From the NCBI GenBank assembly GCA_013398295.1, contig VZSF01000856.1:111863-175862 (forward strand): 64,000 nucleotides of DNA. Reading direction: 5' to 3'. The stretch is from Chionis minor (lineage: Eukaryota; Chordata; Aves; Charadriiformes; Chionididae). Of the stretch, positions 33,842-47,345 are shown in pieces. Both the position numbers and the translations under genes were made by a program. The notes under the pieces are model-generated. The model was not told the origin of the DNA. It saw only the letters and a list, made by a program, of their open reading frames with translations, and did not search any database. Position 1 is the stretch's first letter. Each line of letters opens with the position of its first letter.

Positions 33842-36800
33842 CTGTATTCCTAGAGGGGGGGCTGCCGCTGTTTATGAGGCAGGGGATGCTCGGGTGGAGG
33901 GCTGTGAGGCGTGGAAACCATTGCAGTGAGCTTGGGGACAGCATGAGCATTACCGCAGGCTTTGGGGCTGCATGTCCCTCCTCCTGCCCGAGGAACGAAG
34001 GGCGTGGAGCTTGTCAGACTGCTGTCTGCGGAGATGGGAGCAGGAGGGGGTATGGGGACAATGATTCCTGCTTCTGGCAGTGCTCTGGGTCCCAGGGGAG
34101 ACCCCACTGCTGGAGCCCGTGGAGCCCCGTCTCCCAGCCCAGTGCCCAGGGGTAGAGATGCAGCTCTTGCTGGCTGTCTCCCGTGGGTGGAAAGGCTGTG
34201 CTGGCGGCAGCCCACCCCAGGGAAAGATGCTGTGGAGGGAGGAGAAGCTCTGGCACAGGAGCTGACAGGACGAAGCTGCTGGCAGGCGGCTGTCTACAGG
34301 GTGGCTGCAGCACTGCAGCATCAATTAACCTTTGGGGAACTTCTGCCAGTGCCACTCAGGCGTAGCAGCGGCTCTGCCATAACGATGGGGTGCAAGCCTG
34401 CCGCGGCGCCGCATGGAAGGCTGCAGCGAGACTACAAAAGCCCGACAAGAAGCCAGCCACCTGAGCCGAAGTGCCTCTGTCTCTCTCACCAGCCTGCGCT
34501 AAGTGCTTTTATCTCCTCTCCTTATGTTTACGAGGGTGGTTTTCTCCTTTGCGTGGTGGCAGTGCCGCTGAATGCTAATGGAGAGCGAGTGGCGGCTGCC
34601 CTCCGCAGTCCTTGGCAAGCAATTTCCTCAGGGCCAGGCCCCCGACCCTCTCAGATTTTGCTGGCCCTGCAGGGAGAGTGTGATTACTGTCCTGCAGCCC
34701 TGCCCGTACCCCTTGCCAGCACCATTCCTGCCCCACTCCATGGGGCAAATTGCCAAAACAGCAAATGCCCCCAGCCAGAGAGGCTCTGGGAGGTCTGAGT
34801 CCTCGCTTATGCCCGTGGCTGTGCATAGACCCCTCCCCATTGCAGCCAGCAGGAAGCCCATGCTGGTGGAGCTGGGGCTCTCAGCAAGGTATGTTGGCCC
34901 ACAGGCAGTGGTGAGATCATGGAGGGTTCCTGCAGCTCCCTCCCTTGAGCACTGCGCTTTGTGTGCATTTGAGGCACCTCTGGCCACCTGGGAATACCCC
35001 TATGCTCTCGGAGGTTATTGGGCAAAGTGGTATGAGAGGTGAAGAGAGAGAAAATAACCACAAGGTTTTCAAAAGAGCGGCACCAGGGAAGTGTCCTACA
35101 GGCACACTGGTCTGGTCAGGCTCATCCATAAATCAGTGTAATCCTGCACACAGCTTCTCCTTGGCCACTCAGCTCTGCTCTTCAAGAAGCAAGACACTGC
35201 TCGGCCAAAGCCCTCCGAGGTAGTCAGACATGAAAATCCTGGAAACGCACTAAAAACATGCCCTGCATCCTAGCAAGATCCTTCTTCCCAGCCTGATGTG
35301 GTGACACTGCTGTCAGTGCCTGGGGAACAAGGGGACAGCCAGGGTTAGCCCAGGCACCTCTGGCACATGCTGCTGTCACTTCGGATGCTGTGGCAGGGAT
35401 GTGCTGTGCTTCCCACGGCCACCCCCAGCCACGCAAGCAGGCGGAGGAACCTCCCTCTTTCACCCTAAAAGAGACTGACTCCTTCAGGACCAGGGAGACT
35501 GTAAGAAATCAGGGGTTTGTGGTAGGGATGCAGGATCTCCTGAATCCCACATCACCCTTCCCAAGGGTCGCTACCCCATGAGCTACTGGTTCAGCTGGGG
35601 CAACGCTGCCAGCACTCTCCCTCAGCCGCCCCCAGCCCCTGCCTCTGCTGCCTGTTTCCCCGTGTACAGCTCTGCTGGGGCAGCTTCCATACACTCTGAG
35701 GGAGCCATTGCCACGCTGCAGGGGAGCTGCAGGCAGCAGAGCCGAAAGTCGCTTCCTTCAAGTACCCAGCCTGAAGACACCCTCACAGTCCTTGTGTGTA
35801 GCCGGGTCCTGACAGGCACCCGATTGCGTGCGTTCTTTCATGGAAAGGGCTACACCAGCCATTTTTCCTGTGATCTCACCCTGGCCTGCGCTGTGAGTCA
35901 TCGGAAACCTGGTCCCTCTGGGGCTGAGGCAGAGGTGGCTGAACCAACGGGAAGACCACCTCTTTGGAGCAGCCTTTGGGAGCACCTTGGACCACCTTTG
36001 GGAGCAGCTTTGAGCTCCAGTGTTGCAGGGGGAAGGCTGCATCCCTCGCAGTGGGATCCCCCTGCTGCCCCGTGAGGGCAGAAGCAGGGCTAGGGTCAGC
36101 TCCCTGGGAAGAACGAAGGATGCTGTGACAGCAGCTCTGCCTCTCCTGCACCCGTGAGCCACCAGCAGCGATGATGCTGCATGCTTGGGGAGGAGCTTGG
36201 CTCCCATGGCCCTGGGGTAGAGATCCAGCCCAGGCCCCAATCTGTGTTGTCCTTGGCGTCCCCTCTGTTGCCAGATGGTGATTTATCAGCTCCTGGGGAG
36301 GGGAAGCAGAGCAGCAGTGGGGTGGTTATGTGGCTCTGAGGAGCCTGAGACTGCCACAAGGTGGTTTCCAGTTCTTACAGCTCATTTCTTCCAGGGCATC
36401 TGAAGACAGAAGCTGGAAATATCTCTGCCCGCCCTTTGTAACCAGAAACCATGGCACAGCTTCCTAAGGTGGGGCTGGGCTTTTGCTATCATATAATTAC
36501 TCCCACTATGCAGATGTTTTCCACGTGCCTGGTAATAAGCAGCTGGAAAGACAGATCATTTGCTGGTAGTAAAAAGGAAAAAGCAAAGCTATCTTTCTGT
36601 ACAGTTCCACTCCTGGAGATTTGCCCCTCCACCTGGTGAGTTAGGTGGTTATTCTAGAGACTCCAACATACCCCATAATTTACATCTTTGCCCCAGCACT
36701 GCAGGGAGCATCTAATACCCAGGAGTCCTGGTGCTTGTGTCACGGCGGGTGTCTGCCTGCATGGACGTATCTGCCAAACTGGGAGCTACCCTTGAAACCT

Positions 36801-39800
36801 CACTTTGCCCAGCAGGGCAAACCTCCGCTACAGGGAGGTTCCAGCCTCTGCCTTTGAGGACATCAGGGCTTTGATGATGTAGAGTCACACTTCTGATTCC
36901 ACATGAGTAACCTAAGAAAAGCTATCCACACCGGTATCTGGCCTAGGATAATGCAAAAGAGGCAAGGGTCTGGGTCCTTTAGTGCTCAGGGCCTCACCTG
37001 CAAGATGGCAGATGCTCGGTGGCACACGATCTTTGTCACCATGGTGGGACCTGAATTCAGCACTGACTGCTTGCAAAGAGCGTAAACTACTGAGGCGCAT
37101 ATTTACATGGAGACATGATGTTGATGGGGTAAGATTGTGCTCTGCAAAGGTCCTGTGTTAATGGTACCAGGAACTAAGAGAGAGCTAGATTCCTTTCCCA
37201 AAGTGTTCCTGGCAGCCTGTTCTGTTCTTCCTCTTAGCCCTTCCATGGAAGAACATACTATGAAGTCTTCAGAAGATATGTCACCCTTAGATGGAGTTTG
37301 TCTTAATGGCTGTGGCTTCACCAGAGAGGCTAACAGATAACCCCTAGACCCAAACTATCTTTTCCTACTGATTTTTAGGCTATGTCCCCAGTGGCATTGT
37401 GGTCTCCTTCTCACCTTCCTCATCCATCACTTTCATTTCTACCTCTGGCCTAGGGAAGGTGATCAGTTTTATATCCCTGGAAAAAAAGATAGTCTGAAGG
37501 AGAGAGCCTTGAGCTCTGCAACCCAGAATTGGAATTTGACCTTAATTATCACATTCATCATCTCTAGGGAAAACCAACTGGTTTTCACCAGGTTTCAGGT
37601 CCAATTGAAAGCAGGAGGTGAAGGGCAAGAACAGGAAGAGGCAGAAATAGCATATCCTCAAATACAGTAAGAGAGCAGCTTGGTGTGTATTCTTCTGCTC
37701 TCTTCCTGTAAGACATCTGCGTTGGGCTGTACTTGGCCACACCAAGTGTTTGTCTCCTGGCTCCAGTTATGTTTGTTCCTCCAAATCTGTATTCTAAGAA
37801 ATAGATAAAGTTCCCCGTCCATAACTAGTCTTAAGATCTACACCATAAATTGTGGCAACAGCATCATTTTTCCTCCGTAGTGAAAAGTGCTGAAACACTC
37901 CAAAATCTCTCTCTATCCTGGTGCTTCAGTCAGAGTGCTCTATGAACATTACAGGGGTCTGGTTGTTGATAACACGGAGGCTGGCACAGCGATGGACCAA
38001 GCCCGCATGCTGACTGATTTAAGCTTTTTTAAAATTAAGCAGTATGACATCATTATTGTATCATATTGCTGTCACTTATGTTGCTTTTGGTCTGAGTGGA
38101 AACTGAATTTCCAGACAGTAGTATATCTTTTCAAACTAGGCTTAGCTAGATGCTTGTCATAATAAGTTCATTAATGCTGAATACAAGCAATAATTACCTC
38201 AGCTTCTTACGAACTTTGTAAAATTTTGTGTGTGCGTGGGTTTACCTATGAGTTCAGGCCGCTCTTTAATCTGTATCCCACAACTATACGGCAACTGGTC
38301 ATTCAGTCACCTCTCAGGGATAACTGTCTATTTGCAGCATATCCCAGAAATTCACGGTGTTACACACACCGTGGCTTTGGAAGTTTGCATATTATTCTTA
38401 TGCTTGACACTATAGTTGCATTTAGTGACATTTTACCACAATGGGCTGACAGTTGGAAAGCTACCTTTTAAAATTGGAACAGTTTCCTAAAGCTCCGGCA
38501 AATGATGCTTTAAGAACCTCCTCTTCTTAGTCCATGGACTGTCATAGTTCTTCCATCTCTCCTTATCCTCCCAGTTCTGATTGTGTAATATTTTTATTTC
38601 GGAGATGTTGACTAGCAAATTGTAACAGGTATGGCCGCTTGAGGGGTATACACTCTACTGAATGAGCAGGTGGATGTTCCTGTCCATGAGAAACAGGGCT
38701 GAATCAGCCACAGTGGCCATTGTGGTGTCACTAGAAAAATCCTAGAGGTGTATTTTTAGTCTCTGTAGGATTTTCATTAATAGCTCATTAAGTTTATTGA
38801 GGCAGTTGTGATGTTGTCACACTCTGCATGCCTACCCTGTTTTGGGAAGAACAAAACTATGTCACAACCAGTTAACGCATGGACCAGAGGCTTTTTCATG
38901 ACCAGTGAACATCAGCCTGGCCTTTTCCATGCCAAGTGCGATATGGGGTCCTAAGTTTTCTAGTTTATAACTGCTGAAGTGTCAAGAAGTACTACACTGC
39001 TAGCCCGGGTCCAGGTACTAACACGGCAGATGTCCTGGGCCTGTAGCTGTCATTTCTGTACTGAAGTGTCCTACTGTCTGATTTGCCACATTACAGGGTA
39101 CAATCCTTGAGATACTGTGAAGTGGTGACAGCAATGAGTTTTGATCAGTTTTAGCTACGACTCTGCTTTGCTTGGGTCTTTAAAGTTCTCCCTTGTAAAA
39201 CTTGCCAGATACAGAAAGGGCTCCTTGTTTTGACAGTGGAATGGATGCCAGTTTGTGGGAAGCACTAGAAATGTCCTTGAGTCCTCTCTGTGATCCCCTG
39301 GTGTTAGTATTTTCTGGTGGTGCTTTCAAGAGTATCTGAGTGATAAGCACTGAACACAATAGTGAGTCCTGACACACTTTTAGGTGTTTACAGGTGTGGG
39401 AGATAACCTTGTCTGATCATCTTTGAATGTCAGGTTGAGGGCTGGGCATAGTTTATTGACAACCATGATTCCATCAAGGTCCACCATATCAGTGAGTCAC
39501 AACTCAGCCAAACGTTCATTTCCAAGATGCTTCAGAAGATTATCTTCACCGCTTCATCTATTTATTATTTTTAGGAGGGGACAGAGGATAGCATTAGTTT
39601 TGGTGGCAAAAGACCCTTTATAAGCCACTTTCTAGATTCTGACAGATAATTAAAAAGAAGAAGCCATTTGGTTTTATAGGAAAGATTACTTGAGTCTTTT
39701 GCAAGTGATCTTTTGGGATATCAGATGTGAAATGCCTTCATGGAAAATTGTCCCAATTGACAGTTAACTCCATTTCATGGGTCTTTTAGCCACAAAATCA

Positions 39801-40840
39801 CTGTTATGTTTCTGGCTAACACTTCCAATTATCATTAGATTTCTGTCTGTTGTGGAGAGTGACCTGCACATCCACCAATCTCTATGTTCTTCAATAATAT
39901 TAATGAAGAAATATTTCCAAGGAGTTTTCCCAGAAAAGCAATTATTTACTCAAGTTTGCTGTGAGAGAGGTGTCAAAAGTGTCTTTGAAACACCATTTTT
40001 AAAGCTGTGGTCAACAGTAGATCGAGAAAGACACACAAGAAAGGCAGCACATGACCCCATTGGGGGCCATCTGACAGTATCCATCTCTGCTGCAAGCTCC
40101 TTACCTTCACCTCCCTCAACAGCCAACAGATCCTGTACAGCCTTACATCTCCTGTAAGGAGCACTGAAGGTGGAGGAGTATGGGGTCTTGACAGATCCCT
40201 AGCTATTAATGAGGTTTTATTCTCCCTCTCACCTAAGAGTCTGTTAGACATGTCCTACAGATATGTAGATCCTCGGGTTTTGTCTTCCAACAGACAAGCA
40301 ATGCCCCTAAGCCTATCTCCTGACTCCAAGTAGCCATGAGTGGGAGAGGAAAACAAAACATCATTTTCCTACCAGGCTTGCATAGCTTCAGCAGGATCTC
40401 CAGTTCTGTGGCATGCCCTGCATGAGGTCTGGCTGCAGGCATGCTGCTGGTCAGTGGCTCTCCCAGGCAGATGGAGGCTGTGCTGATGGATGAGGTGATG
40501 GGAGCACGTTCTGTGGGGTCTGCGGACCTGCTCCAGGTGGTACAGGCACCCGGTTTTGAGAGCCCAAGTCTGTGCCAGCTCACTTCTCCATTACCCCAGC
40601 TCCCCGATGCAGAGTTAGATTTTCTCCTGATGGTGACTGGCTTCAGGCAGAGCAGAATCTGCCCTCGGTGTCTGTATTTGAAACCTGCTCACAAGTGCTC
40701 AGTCCCCTCCCCTCCTTGTACTCTTCAGTGCACTCCAGAGCATTGTAATGGCTTAAGATGATGAATACTATGCAGACAACACACCCAGCTGTCCAAGCAG
40801 ACAGTCAGCAGAGAAATGAAGATATGCCTGCCTAAGTAAA
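33842..40840. other. Non-coding stretch, GC-rich in its left third
   Basis: About 33.4-36.1 kb is GC-rich, with some CpG clusters (for example 'gcctgccgcggcgccgcatg' near 34398). The 278-codon plus frame at 33962-34798 has no recognised domain, overlaps equally open frames on the other strand, and is explained by high GC. An imperfect 'cctttgggagca' repeat lies at about 35967-36010. From 36.1 to 40.8 kb the base composition is balanced to AT-rich, with no repeat or exon that I can support. Confidence 0.5.
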
Positions 40841-41060
40841 AGTTTGATTAATTGCATTAATTAGGCCCTAAGGTATGGTTCATAAAATAAGAGTACAACT
40901 GGTGTATTGGATTGGGGAATTGACTATGTGACAGGGAACAAACAGTGGCGTGAACAGAAACTCTTCTCTGTCTGGAATGGCATGATAAATTATCAATTAA
41001 ACAATGGAGAGTGACAAAGCCGCAGTCTGTAATAGGCGACCTCCTAGCCATGGTTGAAGC
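40841..41060. promoter_or_regulatory. Candidate cis-regulatory stretch (homeodomain/SOX motifs)
   Basis: TAATTGCATTAATTAG at 40849-40864 packs several TAAT cores in partly palindromic order. 'atcaattaaacaatgg' at 40992-41007 joins a further TAAT-type core to a SOX-like AACAATGG. The stretch has no repeat or coding signature. Such motif packing is typical of vertebrate developmental enhancers, but motif matches alone are weak evidence and I cannot test conservation. Confidence 0.25.
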
Positions 41061-43500
41061 CAGCCCAAGCAGGTGACTCGGCAAGGTCTGGCAGCCTCTC
41101 CAGCGTGGTCATGAAGGTTTGTTTTCCTGTGGTCCTACCATCACAGGGCTGGATTCATGATCCTATCTGCACTGCAGGACATTGCACCCTCAGGGAGTGA
41201 GTGTGGACCACTGCAGTCCAGAGGCCACTGGGCTCCTACAGGGACCCTACTAGCGCACCGTACATTCACATGGCTGCTGCCTTCTTCCTGCCGTGGCAGC
41301 AGGACCACCTTTCACTGGGTAAAGTAGTGAAGAGGCATTAATCCATCCCAAAGGTACTGGTTTTGCCCTTCCTGTAGGCCACACCCTCTCTTCCCAGTGT
41401 GCCTCCATCATTTGGTGTCACTGCATTTTCTCACCATGGTGCTGTCCCAGCAGGACAGCCATGGGGTAGCTCAAACACAAGGTCCAGCAGCATTTCTGCT
41501 CCCAGATCCTGGGACTTTGTGTCAGGCCTTTGAGTGGTCACAGCTGCAGCTCCCTCATCCTCTCTCCTGTCCTTGCTGCTCTGAATGATAAGCACCTCGC
41601 TGCGCTTGGCTCCCGTCTTGCTGCAACTCAGTGGGGACTTGCCTACTGCCCCGATAGCGGCTTGTCTTCACCAGGTGAGGTAGGCGGATGGTCTGTGTTT
41701 GTGGCGCTCTCTACGGCATCCACTTCCCATTTACCATACAAGTGATTAAAGAGTTGCCGATACCCCAGGCTGGACTTGCTTTCACCGATCTGCCAAATGA
41801 TGCTTTCTCTCCTGTCTCAGTGGCTGCTGATACATGTGTGCTGCAGACGCAGCTGTGCAGGAGGAGGCTCTCCAGATTCCTTGTTACTGGTTGTTATTAA
41901 CGATTGTGCATTTCCATAAAGCCAATAGCAGACTGGAACAGATGTATCCCCTGCCCCAGAAAGCTTACGACAGATACTGCCTCTCCAGTGGCACCAGCTC
42001 AGTTTCTTCTAGAAGAAGGTTCCTTCAGGACTATTTCCACTCGTTCTCACTTTCCACAGAATTTTCTCAAATTCTGCATTATTTTCCATTCCAAGATTTG
42101 TTCCATTATTATTTTTAGCAACCTATAAAGGCTGAGATCTAGGCTGCACTCTGACAGCACAATACCTACACATAATGAGAGAGCAGGCTTGTCGCCAGTG
42201 CGGTTGGCACATATTATATGGGGAATCACCGGGGAACTTCAGCACTGACAGGAACAGCACAGGTGGTGGTGTGGGCTGAGTGGCTCAGCTCCCTTACCTT
42301 GGGGAATGGTCATTGTAAACAGAGGAGGGACTAAAGGCAGAGTGAGAGTGGAAACCTAACAGGGAAATGATCACACAGTTCCACCCAGATGAACAGCTGA
42401 GTCAAGAAGATGTGCCTGGTCATTAGTTGTGTTGTCTTCATAGTGGGTGTCCAGATAATGTAAGGTGTTGCCTGAACATTTCTCTTGTCACATCCCCTCA
42501 GCAGAGTGGGATGTTGGGAAAATGACAGCCCTCTAGTGCTTGGTGTCTTGTTCATTCTCAACTGATCATCAGGAACATCGCCTCTCACCTCCTGTCTATC
42601 AGACTTCTCAGCCTGTATGTTCACAGAGAACTCATTCAGACAGACCAACACTGATCCCAGTTGTGACCCAGAAACAAGGGTAGTCCAGAGCTACTGAATT
42701 CTACAGTCTGTTTCTCCTTCTCTTCCTTCCCTCCCTCCTCCACAGTCCAGCCTCTTCTGCTTTGCCTGAGCTCCTGTGCTTCATTGCTCTGGATGGAGCA
42801 ATCACATGGATTAGTGTTTACTTCATGCACGCTTAAGAAGGACAGATTCTTCCCAAAACTAAAGAACGAAACAGTTCCTGTTCTGGGAGTACTTACGGTT
42901 GCCATGAGTGAAGTTCAGAAAGAGGAGGAAAGCTAGAGGAAGACAGGAACTATAAAGGTGGGATGTCATTCAGTTGGGATTCAGCCACATCTCTGTGGCT
43001 GATGTAAACATCTCTTCTTTGTATAACATTCTCCTGTTCTATATGATCTTTGGAATTAGAAAGTGTGGACTATTCACCCCTTTCTCTTCAGCTTCCTCTG
43101 AGTCCTTTGTGTGCCATTCTCCCAAGCTAAGCAGGGCTGTTAGTTCTGGACGACAGTCTCCTATCACTGCTGGTGACACCTTCAGCGCCTTGTCTCTGTC
43201 TGTCTCTGACATGATTTCAGCAGGTTGCCCTTTGTTCACTGACAGATTGGTTACTAGCGGGGATATTTGCGCAGCAGTGTCCCTATCATTTTCAGTATCA
43301 GTGAGTTTCTGGCATGTGAACTTGGGGAAGGGTGGCTGCTCCATGAATTTCTCTCCTCATCTAGATGGTTTGGTTGTAACAGTTATAGCACAGGCTGTAT
43401 ATGTGATAATGCTTCCACAAAGTAGGGATCCATTAGAAATTAACTCACAAGTAGGTTATATTTCCATTTTACTTTGAAAAAAACCCCGCTCATTCTGCAA

Positions 43501-43546
43501 TTGTAAAGCCATGGGTTGTAAAGCCGTGGTTGTAAAGCCATAGGGA
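43501..43546. repeat. Short 14-15 bp tandem repeat, three copies
   Basis: 'ttgtaaagccatggg', 'ttgtaaagccgtgg' and 'ttgtaaagccataggg' follow one another directly. Confidence 0.85.
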
Positions 43547-46500
43547 GGCTATATGCACTCTTGGGGAGATTGTTATCGTTGTCTCATCAGACCTCTTGTA
43601 TAACAGGGCACAAAAATCTCACCCCGACTTTCTTACGTGATGCTCAGCAAACTTCCAGTTGAGCTAAAGCATGACTTTTTGCAAGATGCCCAGCGTAGAA
43701 GTTTTGGATGAGTCTATTTCCAACAGCAGACAATCTGGTAGAGCATCCCTCTATTCAGCAACTGAATGAAGCTTTTAGCTTGCTCTTGAAACATGGAAAT
43801 CTACTGGCAACAGGCATGCTACAGCAAGCAAATCTATAGTTGATTCATCTGTTTCTCTGCTCTTGCTTTGGGTCCCCCTAGTGAGACAATCGGCTGGAAA
43901 CTTGATTGGTGTCATCACAAAAAGTGGTTGGTGTTTAACAAAAAGCTGTGAGAGCCCAGCTGTGCTTGGCTATGGCTAGTACGTGTTGCCTTTCTCTGCT
44001 CCCCTAGACCAGTGGCTCCGCTCTTCTCAAGGTCCTACAAGCAGGCATGCCCATCTGTGCCTGTTCTCCAAGCAACCAATACATTAGGACTTCCTACAGG
44101 GCCCTGTAACACCTACTGCTGGTATCCCTGCATGTGGCTGCCCTCCAGAAACTTATCAGCTGAAGCCCTTTGGGGTAGCGCTCCTGAGAGTCACAATGAG
44201 CCAATCCTTCTGCTGCAGGACAACCAGCAGCTGTTGTGTGGCTGCAGTTCACGTATCCTGAAAACAGCATAGGCTTCCACAGGTCTGCACAGGCTGGTGG
44301 CAAGACTGCAGTGATTGCACCATACTGGGCATTGGACTGGTTGTTGTGCTCATCTTTTTCTTCACGCCTCCTGTTCGCATCTTTCAGACACAACTCGATA
44401 ACAGCCAGGGAGCCACCTTCTCCCTCCCCAAGCCCCACCTGGGACAGCTGAATAGGGTTGCCACCTTAACCAAGCAATCACACACATCTACCCTTGTTCT
44501 GGCCTCCCAAAAGACCCCCTCCACATAGGGGGTCCACAGAGCTGGTGACAGGTGTGGTCTTTGGGGTCTGGCAGATGAGGCACATCTCCTAGCCTTACCA
44601 ATCCTTCACTGCTAATATTAGCCCCAGAGCGAGTTCCTGTGCCAGGATGCTTTTTGGGTGGCAGACCAGATGAAAAGAACCATGATCAAATGCTGCAAAC
44701 CCCACCTCCCTTACCTTGTACATGGCAGCTGGTGGATTCGTTGTGAAATGCCATCCATTGTCCTGTTTATTCCAGATGAAAGTCCCCTGCCCAGGGACTC
44801 TTTCCCAAGGCAGAATACTTCATTTGTGTAAGTACTTCAGAAGGAGAGGCAAGCAGCACTGAAACTAAACCCTGCTCTCTCATCATTGCTGAGGAGCCCA
44901 GCTAAAGCTGCTATAGCACCCCTGCTTTACTTTCCAGGAGAAAAAGAGATCCTCCCCATGGCAGGGATACAGCTCTGCCAATGTTTTCTTCTCATACCTA
45001 GCACTGGCAGTAATTTCAGCTGTGGCAAGATTCATCAAAGTTAATCATCTGACCCTCATCTACATGAGATAATTTTTCAGTGAGCAGAATTTGCCAGTAG
45101 CCTCAGCTGGCATCATGCAGACCAACATGAGCAAATCACATCCTGTTCCAGGTCTGGCTTTCCAAATCCCAAGCAGGGAAAGAGAGCAGCGAGCGTCAGA
45201 TCCTGAGGAAGACCTAGATTCAATTCCGTGCTTGGTGTTCAGCCATACGGCTGCCTCAGGTAGCTCTTCAGCGAAAATCTGACAGTCCCAAAAACTTCAC
45301 GAACACTTCTGGCCCTGAGCGGCTGGCGTCTTGCAAAACCTTCTGATCTGACAAGTTTGCCAACATCTTGAATGGTGAACATCTCATGGGGTAGGCGGTT
45401 CTTGGGAGGCTTCCATGCATCTTCTGTCGTCTCTGAAAACCTGTCTGAAAAAAATTGGTCTCCTTCTGGCTTTGCATTCAGCCCGGCAGCAAACCTATGG
45501 AGGCAGGTTCAATTGGAAAGGTCCCATCTCTGCAGGGGTTTTGAGCCAATCTTCTGATTTGATGTGAACAGTATGTATGAATGCCACTGAATGACATGTT
45601 TCCATGATAAAGAGTGTGGTGATGAAATTCTTCTGTGTGCCAAGGATGGAAACAAAAAAGTCGGTGGGCAGCTGCAACACATCACAAAAGCTAGAAAACA
45701 AAATCCTTTCTGACTCCCGGAGCAGATCTTGAGGTACTTGGAAACCTCAGATTCCTGCCCCCTGCAAGGGACCTGCACTCCCTAGGTACTTGTAAAAGCA
45801 GACAGGCACTGTGACTCTATTAAAGCTGAACAAATAATCCACGCATAATACGTTCATATAGGGAGATATTGTTTGAGTGACAAAGGCTGACAAATCATTC
45901 TCTGGAGTTTTTCCTCTTTGCTTGGCTTCTTCCCATTGATCCATAGGAAATCGTTGGGACTTTGCATGTGAAAATCCATAACCCAAAAGTCCATGCATTG
46001 ATGACTTTGAGCAAGTCATGTTCTCAGGTAACACATCATTTGCTTTTGTTTTTCATTAGCATTGTTCTTCTGCGGGGAGGAGGGTACAGAACATCCTGGG
46101 TGATTTTTGAAGTGGGGACAACAGAGCCGATCTGTGTCTTCATGTCAAAGCAGCTTCCAGGGTCATCCTGGAGAAATGCATACCACTCATGTGTCACCTG
46201 TCCCTGATGCTATTGAGAGCTGCAATAGCTCAATAGCTCTCAGGCTCTTAGGAACTGAGAGCAGTTAGATAAACACGTGGTATTGATGCAAATGATACCT
46301 TCATGGACAGCTGGAACATGGTGTGTACCTGGGGGTTCAAGACTCTGGCAGAGACTTGAGGAGCTCGCCCTGGCTGCTGTGCCTCTGATCGCCACCCCAT
46401 AGCTCCCCATCTCTAAAAGAGGTATGACAGCACTCAGCGTGTAAGGATGTTTTCTCAGCATGAAGGTCCACCTCACCCTGGCCAGCAGCTAAGCCCTGAG

Positions 46501-47301
46501 ACAGCTGCCCACTTGCTACCGCCCCCCAGCAAGGATGGGTAAGACAATAGGAAGAACAAAAGTGAGAAAGCTCATGAGTCACGGTAAAGACAGATTAAGA
46601 AGTGAAACAAAGCTGTGCACTAGCAAAGGGAAATGAGGAATTCATTCACTCCTTCCCATTGGCAGGCAGATAGCCAGCTGCTTCCTGGAGAACAGGGCCT
46701 CGGTACATGTGATGGTCACTTGGAGAGACAAACACCATAGCCATGAACATCCCTCCTTCATCCTCCTTCCCCTGAGCTTTTATTGCTGACATCACATGAT
46801 ATGGAATATCCCTTTGGCCAGTTGGGGTCAGGTGTCCTGGCTCTGTCCCCTCCCAATTTCTTTCCCACCCCGTGCCTGGAGGCAGAATGTGAAACGGAGA
46901 AACCTCAACACAATGCAAACGCTACTTAGAAATAGCCAGGACACCAGGGTGTTATCAACACTTTTTCAGTCACAAATTCAAAACACAGCACCATACAGGC
47001 TGCTGTAAGGAAAATTAACTTAATCCCAGCCAGATTCAGTGCACCTACAAAGCTTTAGTTCACAAAGCGGCACTGTGCCTGGGGCATCACTTTCTGTCTG
47101 CCATGGACAAAAGCTTTGCAGGGCTCTGAAGATGCTACATACAGAAATAAGTCCATCAAGATCATCCTCCCCTGCAAATCATCTATTGATCCAGAAGGAC
47201 AGCCAGCCTGAGGCTGGAGGGAAGAGGAAGTGGCTAAATGTGCTACCCTTCAATTTAGGGTACCAGGAGACCTCCATTTCACTTTGATGTCCTGAAGAAC
47301 G

Positions 47302-47345
47302 GTTGAGTCATTTACCTTCCCTGTGCCTCGTTTTCCCAGTACCCT
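47302..47345 (+). mobile_element. Possible MIR-type SINE relic
   Basis: 'ttgagtcatttaccttccct' then 'gtgcctcgttttcccagta' matches the MIR 3' core GCAAGTCACTTAACCTCTCTGTGCCTCAGTTTCC with few differences. The flanks are too diverged to extend with confidence. Confidence 0.5.

Noticed and set aside
33371..33853. 160-codon plus-strand frame with repeated RCAVGFRT-type units
   Set aside because: Produced by the 27-bp minisatellite, whose period is divisible by three.
33962..34798. 278-codon plus-strand open frame
   Set aside because: High GC makes long frames likely; opposite-strand frames overlap it over most of its length, no domain is visible and no splice or translation context supports it.
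46213..46242. Inverted repeat TGAGAGCT/AGCTCTCA as a hairpin RNA or terminator
   Set aside because: An 8-bp stem with a 13-base loop is common by chance and has no transcript context.
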